Assembly: GCA_016860845.1 (NCBI GenBank)
Contig: BOKF01000069.1
Span: forward strand, 1 to 41,857
Origin: Chloroflexota bacterium
GTDB taxonomy: Bacteria; Chloroflexota; Anaerolineae; 4572-78; J111
Reading direction: 5' to 3'
DNA length: 41,857 nt
Under the pieces are notes generated by a model. It made no database searches. It worked only from the letters and a program-made list of their open reading frames with translations, and was not told the DNA's origin. Shown here one piece after another: positions 32,495-39,408 of this stretch. How positions within the stretch are numbered: position 1 is the stretch's first letter; the number at the start of each line of letters is the position of its first letter. The position numbers and the translations under genes were made by a program.

Positions 32495-34774
32495 TCACTC
32501 CGAATTGACATACTCAATGGGTTCCGTTTCTTGCTCATCCAGAACGGGTTCGATGATCGGCAGGGCAAAGCTAACAGTGCTGCCTTCATTGATTTTGCTC
32601 TCCATCCAGATCTCCCCCTGGTGAGCTTCAACAATAGCTTTGCTGATATATAACCCCAAACCCGCGCCGCTCACTTCAAAGGTGCTTTCGGCATGAATCG
32701 CCCGGAAGAAACGGGTAAATAAAAAGCGCTGCTGCTCTGCGGCAATGCCCACGCCGGTATCTTTAATATCAGCCTGGCCCCGGCCGTTTTCCCGTTTTAG
32801 CCAGACCTCCACACTACCGCCGGGCAAGGTGTAATCGTGGGCATTCTTGACCAGGTTGTTGACCACCCGGCTGAGGCGGTTCCAATCCCCTTCCACCCAA
32901 ATTGGCTCCTCCGGCAGGTAAACGGTAAACTTCAACTCGCGTTCCGCCATTTTCTCTACCCACTTTTCGGTTTCGGTGGCAATTAAATCTGACAGATTCA
33001 CCGGTTCCTGGTCAATACCGAGCGTTCCGGCAGTAATTTGAGACAGGTCGAGCATTTCTTGAATAAGCTGAAGTAAATCGTTGACATTCTCATCTACAAT
33101 CTCGATAAAGCTCATCTGGCGCTGGTCCAGTTTGTTAGCGCCGGTCATGCGCAGCAAATCATTATACCCCTTGATGGCTGTCAGTGGGGTGCGCAGTTCG
33201 TGCGAGACACTGGTGATGAAGTCATCTTTCAACCGGTCAGACTCCACCTCGCGGGTAATGTCGCGCAGGACCACCACCGAACCAAGCTGTTCCTTATCGG
33301 CAGTCAGCACCGGGGCGGAGAGGGCGCTCAATACCCGCTGCCCGACTTCAAAACGACGTGTCTCGTGAAATTCAAGGCCGGTCAGATTCCCCAGTAAGGA
33401 GGATGAACTCGATTCGCTTGGAGTTTCAACGGGGGCATACCTGAAATCACTTCCAACAGCTTCCAGAATATTCTCGGCAGCAGGATTCATAATGACGGTG
33501 CGGCCCTCCAAATCCTGCACAATTACCCCATCGGCAATACTGCTCAGGATGGCATTGAGCTTGCTGGCTTCCTCGCGCTGGATTTTCAAGAGGCGTTGTA
33601 ATTCGCTGGTCATATCGTCGAAGGTGGTAGCCAGAATGCCGATTTCATCGCCCTGTTTCACGCCGGTGCGCTGGTCCAGATCGCCGCGAGCAATCGCCTG
33701 CGAGGTTTGCACCAGCCGGATAATGGGCCGGATGATTCGCTGCGAAACCACGTAGCCGATGACCAGGACCAGGATCACACCGCCGGAGAAAGTCAGGGCC
33801 AGCAGGTTACGGCTTTGGTCGTTTGTTTCGGTGATAAAACTGGTCGGCAAAGCCACCGCATAGACGCCATAAATCCGGCTGCGCAGCATAAAAGGCCCAT
33901 AGGCCAGCCGGTAGGATTGGCCTCGGGCCTGGATATCCTGATTTTCCAGCCCATCTGGCCCCTGGACCTCTTCCAGCAAGGTCACGTCGTTCTGCGCGAG
34001 AACCTGTTGATAGCGGGCAGCGGTAAATGTCTTGAAGACCTCCCGGGCTTCAGCCTCATCCGAAACCAGGGTCGAGTAGACCACCTCACCGGTTTCTTTA
34101 AATAAGGTAACATCGGCCAAAGCCAGGCTTTTGAGGGTATCTAATTCCTTTTTCAGGTAGGTTCCCACCAGGGCCGCCCCGATGATTCCCTGTGGTGTTT
34201 GGACTGGGCCAATGGTGTAAATAATCAACTCATTGGACTTGGGGTCCTGAGCCATTTGCACCTCTTTGGCTCCGTTATTAGCATTGTCTAAAACCCGCTT
34301 GACTGGCAACCAGGAAGAAAAATCCGCACTACTGCCCCGGTAGGTCTGCGCCGGAGTGTTGGGCGCGTTAAACTCGCGCTGCAGCCGCAGCACTTCCTTG
34401 CCCTGCGTATCCAGCAAGACAATACTATCAATCTCCTTGTAGTTGGCCATCAAGGGAGAAATTAAGCGATCCAATTCGGCAAAGTTGCGATTAATCAGGG
34501 CCTCGGCCACGCCTTCGGTGTTAGCGACGGCCCGCTGGATCTCCAGCCGGTCGCGTTCTCGGTTAACTACTTCATCGCTGACCAGCCGTCCCGTATCAAT
34601 CAATTGGTTTTTGAGACGATCCTCAAAAGAACCGGCAACCAGGCGGGTAACAATAAATACGCCTAAAACAGCCAACACCAGGGTGAGTAAGGCATAAGGG
34701 ATGATAATTTTATTTCTAATGCTGGACGAAAAGTAGTTCCGGCCAGTTTGCAGCCAGTCAGTCGAGCTTTTCAT
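32495..34774 (-). CDS. Sensor histidine kinase (Cache-like sensor, HAMP, PAS, HisKA, HATPase)
   Basis: This is a canonical two-component sensor of 759 residues. TM1 is at about 25-48, an extracytoplasmic Cache-like domain at about 50-325, TM2 at about 328-350, HAMP at 350-403 and PAS at 412-505. The H-box reads VSHELRTPL with phosphoacceptor His525. The catalytic domain shows VNNLVKNAHDYT, DTGVGIA and GAGLGLYISKAIVEAHQG. All residues needed for phosphorylation are present, unlike the kinase-like protein at 26044-28914. No response regulator is encoded next to it, so its partner is elsewhere. It is transcribed away from mnmE. Its ligand is unknown. Confidence 0.95.
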   Translation of the reverse strand: MKSSTDWLQTGRNYFSSSIRNKIIIPYALLTLVLAVLGVFIVTRLVAGSFEDRLKNQLIDTGRLVSDEVVNRERDRLEIQRAVANTEGVAEALINRNFAELDRLISPLMANYKEIDSIVLLDTQGKEVLRLQREFNAPNTPAQTYRGSSADFSSWLPVKRVLDNANNGAKEVQMAQDPKSNELIIYTIGPVQTPQGIIGAALVGTYLKKELDTLKSLALADVTLFKETGEVVYSTLVSDEAEAREVFKTFTAARYQQVLAQNDVTLLEEVQGPDGLENQDIQARGQSYRLAYGPFMLRSRIYGVYAVALPTSFITETNDQSRNLLALTFSGGVILVLVIGYVVSQRIIRPIIRLVQTSQAIARGDLDQRTGVKQGDEIGILATTFDDMTSELQRLLKIQREEASKLNAILSSIADGVIVQDLEGRTVIMNPAAENILEAVGSDFRYAPVETPSESSSSSLLGNLTGLEFHETRRFEVGQRVLSALSAPVLTADKEQLGSVVVLRDITREVESDRLKDDFITSVSHELRTPLTAIKGYNDLLRMTGANKLDQRQMSFIEIVDENVNDLLQLIQEMLDLSQITAGTLGIDQEPVNLSDLIATETEKWVEKMAERELKFTVYLPEEPIWVEGDWNRLSRVVNNLVKNAHDYTLPGGSVEVWLKRENGRGQADIKDTGVGIAAEQQRFLFTRFFRAIHAESTFEVSGAGLGLYISKAIVEAHQGEIWMESKINEGSTVSFALPIIEPVLDEQETEPIEYVNSE

Positions 34775-35070
34775 AAGCCAGGCAATCCACTATTTGGCTG
34801 GTAAACCAACAAAACTACCCAATAGACGTACTGTCTTGAAGAGGTCCGATCCCGCAAAAATGTGTTCATTATTGATAACATGCCATAAAGGAAGAAGTAA
34901 ACCAAGTTGGACGAGCTAGGTAGGAAGCGAAATTGTAACAAGATATGGCTCAATAATTCGTTATCGGGTCCGTTTCAGTTTCTAAGAATTGCGACGAACC
35001 CCTTATTATCTCCTCAATTCTCCGCACGGTCTAGCTTATGGTATAATAGACCGTTGGAGAAAACCAAGTT
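34775..35070. other. Divergent intergenic region between the sensor kinase and mnmE
   Basis: These 296 bases hold the mnmE promoter at the right end. No gene, repeat family member or clear minus-strand promoter for the kinase was recognised. A short minus-strand open frame at 34771-34953 has no family resemblance and is not called. Confidence 0.5.
35039..35047 (+). promoter_or_regulatory. Extended -10 promoter of mnmE
   Basis: TGGTATAAT at 35039-35047 contains a perfect -10 box with the TGn extension; no good -35 box lies upstream. The mnmE ATG is 24 bases downstream, with TTGGAGA as its ribosome-binding site. Confidence 0.65.
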
Positions 35071-36447
35071 ATGTACAGCTTAGATGATACCATAGCTGCT
35101 ATTGCTACGTCAATAGGCCAAAGTGGCGTTGGAGTGGTTAAACTTAGCGGTCCCGAAGCTTACCCCATTGCCCGCCGGCTTTTCCGTTCGGCTACCGGTC
35201 AAACGGGTTTCCGGCCTCGTTACGCCCACTACGGCCGGATTGTCGAACCCGACTCCGAAACCCCCGTGGACGAGGCGCTGGTAGTTTATATGCCCAAACC
35301 GCACAGCTATACCCGCCAAGATGTGGTCGAGATTCAGGCGCACGGGGGAATTGTCCCCCTCCGCCGTATTCTACAGCTTACCCTGAGCCTGGGCGCTCGG
35401 CCGGCCGAGGCCGGTGAGATGACTCTCCGCGCCTTTCTCAACGGGCGCCTGGATTTGACTCAGGCGGAGGCGGTGCTGGATGTGATCGAGGCCAAAACTG
35501 AGGCTGCTTTGCGCGTGGCTAATGAACAGTTGGGCGGCAGGCTGTCGGGGCAAGTGGCGGGGGTGCGCCGCGCTCTGCTTGACACCCTGGCCTTTTTGGA
35601 GGCCAGCATTGATTTTGTCGAAGATGAGATCCCGGCCCAGGATGTGGTTGGGCCGTTGGCCGAGGTTTGTGACCAACTGGAAAAACTGTTAAAAAGCGCC
35701 GACCAGGGTTTGATTTACCGCCAGGGAGTGCGGTCGGCCATCGTGGGACGGCCCAATGTCGGTAAAAGCAGCCTGCTCAACGCTCTGCTGCGCGGCGAGC
35801 GGGCCATTGTGACCGCCATTCCCGGCACCACCCGCGATACCCTGGAAGAAACGGCCAATATTGCCGGGATTCCCCTGGTGCTGGTAGATACCGCCGGCAT
35901 CCGCACCGAAACTGCCGACGAGGTGGAGCGCATCGGGGTTGAACGGAGCCGGCTGGCCCTGGAACGGGCCGACCTTGCTTTGATGGTCATTGATGGCAGC
36001 CAGGAATTGGAGCATGGCGATTGGGCGATTGAGCGGCTGGTTGGAAATAAAGCTGCTCTCCTGGTCATCAACAAAAATGATCTGCCTCTGGCCCAAAACC
36101 AGGAACATCTGGCCGATTTCTTACCCAACTCCCGGCGCGTGCATATTTCGGCCCTGGCAAATGAGGGCATCGAAGCCCTGGAAGAGGCAATCGTTGAACT
36201 CGTCACCGGCGGCAGCATTGTTCTGGCCGACACACCGCTGGTCAGCAATCCCCGCCACAAGGCCCTGCTTCAGCGTGCCTTGGGCCATACCCAGGCCGCC
36301 ATCGCCGCGCAGCAAGCCGAGCTTTCCCCGGATTTGGTTTCCATTGACGTCCGCGCCGCCGTGGACGCCCTGGGTGAAATCACCGGCGAGACAGTAACAG
36401 AGGATTTGCTGGATACGATTTTTAGTAAATTTTGCATTGGGAAGTGA
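35071..36447 (+). CDS. mnmE: tRNA modification GTPase MnmE
   Basis: MnmE works with MnmG to add a carboxymethylaminomethyl group to the wobble uridine of certain tRNAs. The 458 residues comprise an N-terminal tetrahydrofolate-binding domain (DTIAAIATSIGQSGVGVVKL, PHSYTRQDVVEIQAHGG), a helical domain and an inserted G domain. The G domain shows GRPNVGKSS (Lys232), GTTRDT, DTAGI and NKND. The protein ends with the essential C-terminal motif FCIGK. Length and motifs are complete. It is a single plus-strand gene with its own promoter. Confidence 0.98.
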   Translation: MYSLDDTIAAIATSIGQSGVGVVKLSGPEAYPIARRLFRSATGQTGFRPRYAHYGRIVEPDSETPVDEALVVYMPKPHSYTRQDVVEIQAHGGIVPLRRILQLTLSLGARPAEAGEMTLRAFLNGRLDLTQAEAVLDVIEAKTEAALRVANEQLGGRLSGQVAGVRRALLDTLAFLEASIDFVEDEIPAQDVVGPLAEVCDQLEKLLKSADQGLIYRQGVRSAIVGRPNVGKSSLLNALLRGERAIVTAIPGTTRDTLEETANIAGIPLVLVDTAGIRTETADEVERIGVERSRLALERADLALMVIDGSQELEHGDWAIERLVGNKAALLVINKNDLPLAQNQEHLADFLPNSRRVHISALANEGIEALEEAIVELVTGGSIVLADTPLVSNPRHKALLQRALGHTQAAIAAQQAELSPDLVSIDVRAAVDALGEITGETVTEDLLDTIFSKFCIGK

Positions 36448-36500
36448 GGCCAGATTTTAGAAGCGAGGTGTTTTCTTCATCCAAAAACAGTTGGAACTGC

Positions 36501-36896
36501 TCAATCGTTCCGGCCATTCAAGAATTCAAGTTCTAAATCCCTTAAACTGATAATTGCCCCCGCTTGAATGAGGAAATCCATACCTAAAATGCCACTAATA
36601 CCAAAGCCGTAATCCATGCCACCGATTTCGATCTGAAATTGAGAGAGCCTTTGTTGATCAATCTACAAATGGTCAACCTGGCGCGTAAAAACCACCTCGG
36701 TTCCGCCGATACCTCGGACGGTATGAAGCATATCCGTAGGTTCTGGGGTAATGCCAATTTGAGCCATAATATCGGCTGAGAGAATAGTGCTGGCCGATCC
36801 CGTATCTACCAGTACATCAGTTACTTCTATCTCCGCACCCTGATAAGCTATTTTAAGGGTTGTGAAAGGCAGTTCATCCTTCAGAGTTAGCTGCAT
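36501..36896 (-). pseudogene. Retropepsin-like aspartyl protease gene with internal TAG
   Basis: The first 77 codons encode an aspartic protease start with active-site VLVDTGSAS and GIGGTEVVFTRQVDHL, then TAG at 36663-36665. The same frame continues for 53 more residues to a TGA at 36501, reading QIEIGGMDYGF, GILGMDFLIQAGAIISL and RDLELEF. The ILG-Met-Asp motif is the second conserved element of retropepsin-like proteases, so the stop cuts a once-complete protein of about 131 residues. AGGAG precedes the ATG, and the start overlaps the upstream gene by 23 bases. Read-through or a sequencing error could restore function; otherwise it is newly inactivated. Confidence 0.82.
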
Positions 36897-37152
36897 AGCT
36901 TCTCCTGATTCCGGCCCACTGCCGCTCCATAATCTCTAACGTTTCGCGGCTGGTATGCACAAAATAAAACTCCCGCAGTGGGTACTGCTGGTGCAGGCGG
37001 CGATAACTTTGCATTGCCGCTGCCCCGTCTGCACAAGTTTCGATTACGGCGATGCGATCTAGCAGCCGCTGATTACCTTCTGTATGAGCCTCCAGTGCTT
37101 CAATAATGAGCCATTGATCGGGATAAACGTTGCGAACATCGCTCCAAATCAT
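36874..37152 (-). CDS. Small conserved-looking protein paired with the retropepsin-like gene
   Basis: No function is recognised for this 92-residue protein. It is soluble, with no signal or membrane segment, and has a mixed helix/strand pattern (MIWSDVRNVYPDQWLIIEAL, AAMQSYRRLHQQYPLREFYFVHTS). GGGAGG precedes the ATG. Its 3' end overlaps the protease start by 23 bases, so the two were translated as a coupled pair. The layout resembles small two-gene modules such as toxin-antitoxin pairs, but nothing in the sequence proves this. It follows ruvA by 17 bases and may be cotranscribed. Confidence 0.75.
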   Translation of the reverse strand: MIWSDVRNVYPDQWLIIEALEAHTEGNQRLLDRIAVIETCADGAAAMQSYRRLHQQYPLREFYFVHTSRETLEIMERQWAGIRRSYAANSEG

Positions 37153-37169
37153 AATGACCTCCCACCTTT

Positions 37170-37754
37170 CTAGAACCGTGCCAAGCTGCTCAATGCCAGC
37201 CGTACCTTCTCTTCGATACTCTCGCCTCGTGCTTCTTTCGGGAGTTGTTGCAGCGCGGCCTGGGCCTCGACGATGCTGTAGCCCAGGCTGGTCAGTGCGG
37301 CAATGACCTCGCTGTCGCTGTCGGTGATGGGGGTGGCAGAAACAAAAATATCCTCATAGCCCACTTTGTCCTTGAGGGCAAAGACGATCTGCTTGGCTTT
37401 TTTGGGGCCGATGCCGGGCACGCGGGCCAGCAGGGCCGCTTCTTCGCGGGCAATGGCCTGGCGCAGCGTTTCGGCGGGGATGTGGGAGAGGATGGCCAGG
37501 GCAACTTTGGGGCCGATGCCTTGCACTTTGAGCAGGGTCCGAAATAGCTCCAGCTCGTTTTTATCGGGGAAACCAAAGAGGGTCAGTTCCTGCTCGCGGA
37601 CATGGGTGTGGATAAAAAGCTGGGTTTTGACGCCCACATCCAGCAGGTCAACGAGTGTGGTCGGCCCCTGGACATAGTAACCCACCCCAGCCACGTCAAT
37701 GAGCAATGCGCCTTCTTCTTTATCAATAATCTCGCCGCGCAGTGAGCCAATCAT
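37170..37754 (-). CDS. ruvA: Holliday junction branch migration protein RuvA
   Basis: RuvA binds four-way DNA junctions and loads the RuvB motor. The 194 residues start with the standard MIGSLRGEI and contain two helix-hairpin-helix motifs: VQGIGPKVALAIL near 78 and VPGIGPKKAKQIV near 113. A C-terminal RuvB-binding domain (AALTSLGYSIVEAQAAL) follows. The bases before the ATG are pyrimidine-rich repeat DNA (CTACTCCCCGCT) with no ribosome-binding site, so translation may be weak or coupled to ruvC. It follows ruvC by 71 bases. No ruvB lies in the window. Confidence 0.97.
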   Translation of the reverse strand: MIGSLRGEIIDKEEGALLIDVAGVGYYVQGPTTLVDLLDVGVKTQLFIHTHVREQELTLFGFPDKNELELFRTLLKVQGIGPKVALAILSHIPAETLRQAIAREEAALLARVPGIGPKKAKQIVFALKDKVGYEDIFVSATPITDSDSEVIAALTSLGYSIVEAQAALQQLPKEARGESIEEKVRLALSSLARF

Positions 37755-37759
37755 AGCGG

Positions 37760-37818
37760 GGAGTAGGGAGTAGGAAGTAAGAAGTAGGGGAATGATTTTA
37801 CTCCCTACTCCCTACTCC
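37760..37818. repeat. Inverted GGAGTAGGGAGTAGG repeat between ruvC and ruvA
   Basis: GGAGTAGGGAGTAGG at 37760-37774 is exactly inverted at 37804-37818, and related units continue to about 37845. The tract fills the ruvC-ruvA gap, supplies the last ruvC codons and replaces the ruvA ribosome-binding site. It is closely related to the in-frame tract in trpC. Confidence 0.85.
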
Positions 37819-37825
37819 TTACTCC

Positions 37826-38323
37826 CTACTTCATACTCCCTTCTAGCAGGCGCAGCCGGGCGGAATGAAAATGGCAAATCGCCACGGCCAGAGCATCAGC
37901 GGCGTCGTCGGGGCGGGGGATATCGTCGAGGGCAAGGAGCAGCTTGACCATCTGCTGCATTTGCCGCTTGTCCGCGCCGCCGTGCCCGGTCAGGGCCTGT
38001 TTGACTTCCAACGGTTTGTACTCGGCGATGGACAGATTGGCATTCGCCAAGGCCAGCATGGCTGCGCCGCGTCCATGCCCTACCGCCAGGGCAGTTTTGG
38101 CGTTTTTGCTAAAAAACAGCTCCTCCAGGGCGGCAGTTTCCGGCTGCCACTCCTCGATAATCGCCGTCAACTCGCGGTAGATGGTTTGCAATCGCTGCGG
38201 CAGCGGCGTTCCCGCCGGGGTGGTAATAACACCTCCGGCGACCCTCTGTAAATCGTTGCCATCGCCCTCGATAATACCCCAGCCGGTAATAGCCGTACCT
38301 GGATCAACGCCAATAACGCGCAC
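37826..38323 (-). CDS. ruvC: Crossover junction endodeoxyribonuclease RuvC
   Basis: RuvC cuts Holliday junctions held by RuvAB. The 165-residue length is typical. Catalytic acids are Asp7 in GVDPGT, Glu67 in ALEELFF, and Asp140 and Asp143 in RPDDAADALAVAICH. It starts six bases after yebC and probably shares its transcript. The C-terminal residues GSMK and the stop lie in the GGAGTAGGG repeat, beyond the conserved fold. Confidence 0.97.
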   Translation of the reverse strand: MRVIGVDPGTAITGWGIIEGDGNDLQRVAGGVITTPAGTPLPQRLQTIYRELTAIIEEWQPETAALEELFFSKNAKTALAVGHGRGAAMLALANANLSIAEYKPLEVKQALTGHGGADKRQMQQMVKLLLALDDIPRPDDAADALAVAICHFHSARLRLLEGSMK

Positions 38324-38329
38324 AATATT

Positions 38330-39079
38330 TTAGGCTGCCTCAAGCGCAGCCAGGGCTTCATCGCTGATTTTGAGGCCCGAATAGACCTGCTCCACATCGT
38401 CCAGTTCTTCCAGGGCTTCGACGACGCCCATCACCTGCACCGTCTCTTTGGGGTCCAGTTCGATTTCGTTTTTGGGAATCTCCGACAGTTGGGCCTCGGA
38501 AATAGTCAAGCCGTTGTGCATGAGCGCGCTGCTGACCGCATGCAGTTCATCCGCCGACGTATAGATTTCAAACCACTCGTCGCTAATTTGCACGTCGTCG
38601 GCCCCGGCATCCACGGCCATCATAAAAATCTCATCAGGGTCCTGGTTGGTGCGCTCGATGGCAATATAACCTTTGGTCTCAAACATCCAACTGACCGCCC
38701 CGGCCTCGGCCATGTTCCCACCGTGCCGGTTGAAAACTTTGCGAATGTCGGCCAGGGTACGGTTGCGGTTGTCGGTGACACATTTAATGAGCACAGGAAT
38801 GCCATGCGGAGCATAGGCTTCGTAAAGCAACTCTTCCTCGTTGCCGCCCTCCAATTCACCGGTGCCTTTTTTGATCGCCCGTTCGATGTTGTCTTTGGGC
38901 ATGTTCGCCGCGCGAGCGCGTTCAATCGCCATGCGCAGGGTTGGGTTGGCGTTAGGGTCGCCGCTGTGACGGGCCGCCACCGTAATTTCGCGGGCAAGAC
39001 GGGTAAAGATTTTTCCCCGTTTAGCGTCTTCTGCCCCCTTTTTGCGCTTAATTGTACTCCATTTGCTATGTCCAGACAT
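38330..39079 (-). CDS. yebC: YebC/PmpR family protein (regulator or translation factor)
   Basis: This 249-residue protein has the hallmark start GHSKWSTIKRKKGAEDAKRG, followed by RLAREITVAARHSGDPNANP and MPKDNIERAIKKGTG. Family members have been described as transcription regulators and, more recently, as factors that help ribosomes at difficult stretches such as poly-proline. It is the first gene of yebC-ruvC-ruvA, a common bacterial order. GAGGTG precedes the ATG. The many Pro-rich proteins here would suit a translation role, but that is an inference. Confidence 0.97.
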   Translation of the reverse strand: MSGHSKWSTIKRKKGAEDAKRGKIFTRLAREITVAARHSGDPNANPTLRMAIERARAANMPKDNIERAIKKGTGELEGGNEEELLYEAYAPHGIPVLIKCVTDNRNRTLADIRKVFNRHGGNMAEAGAVSWMFETKGYIAIERTNQDPDEIFMMAVDAGADDVQISDEWFEIYTSADELHAVSSALMHNGLTISEAQLSEIPKNEIELDPKETVQVMGVVEALEELDDVEQVYSGLKISDEALAALEAA

Positions 39080-39199
39080 AGTAACACCTCACACGTGTTG
39101 CGTATTGCGTAATACGTGAAGCGTGACAACCATAGTGGTCGAATCTAAGGTCATTACGGTTCACGTTTTATCACTTGATTTTGGAATTAATTACGGGGC

Positions 39200-39208
39200 A
39201 TTATAGCA
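39200..39208 (-). promoter_or_regulatory. Extended -10 promoter of yebC-ruvC-ruvA
   Basis: On the minus strand TGCTATAAT holds a perfect -10 box with a TGn extension. A weak -35-like CTGGCA lies 18 bases upstream. The yebC ATG is about 120 bases downstream, past a repeat. Confidence 0.6.
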
Positions 39209-39254
39209 CTAAGGCGGGAATCTTGCCAGAGTTTTGAGTCGAACCAACAAAAAG

Positions 39255-39273
39255 CCCGGTCGCCCTGACCGGG
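39255..39273 (-). terminator. Intrinsic terminator downstream of ftsK
   Basis: CCCGGTC at 39255-39261 pairs with GACCGGG at 39267-39273. Read on the minus strand it is followed by CTTTTTG. An outer stem (ACCAACAAA at 39243-39251 with TTTGTTGGT at 39290-39298) encloses it. Confidence 0.85.
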
Positions 39274-39298
39274 TTTGGACGGTTCCAAATTTGTTGGT

Positions 39299-39375
39299 TA
39301 CGGATATTTATCCGTAGCCAGCTTACCAGCGGACTTAAGTCCATCAATTACATGTTACGGATTCAAAGCCGTAAC
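39299..39375. repeat. Three consecutive palindromes downstream of ftsK
   Basis: TACGGATA/TATCCGTA (39299-39306 and 39309-39316), the perfect palindrome GGACTTAAGTCC (39331-39342) and GTTACGG/CCGTAAC (39354-39360 and 39369-39375) follow one another. They share the words TACGGAT and CCGTAA, which suggests a composite repeat rather than chance. Confidence 0.7.
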
Positions 39376-39408
39376 AATCACAAGTACATCCTGGATGCCT
39401 TACGCAGG

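Larger units (their letters stand above)
39080..39408. other. Intergenic region between ftsK and yebC
   Basis: No gene is seen in these 329 bases. They hold, from left to right, a GTGTTGCGTATTGCGTAATACG repeat (39094-39116), the yebC promoter, the ftsK terminator and a run of palindromes. Confidence 0.7.

Noticed and set aside
34771..34953. Small minus-strand frame upstream of the sensor kinase
   Set aside because: No family resemblance, and the region is AT-rich promoter DNA.
37760..37845. CRISPR-like array between ruvC and ruvA
   Set aside because: The units are short degenerate tandem and inverted repeats without unique spacers of constant length, and no cas genes are nearby.
39299..39375. 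tRNA gene or attachment site downstream of ftsK
   Set aside because: The palindromes do not fold into a cloverleaf, lack T-loop and anticodon features, and no integrase is present.
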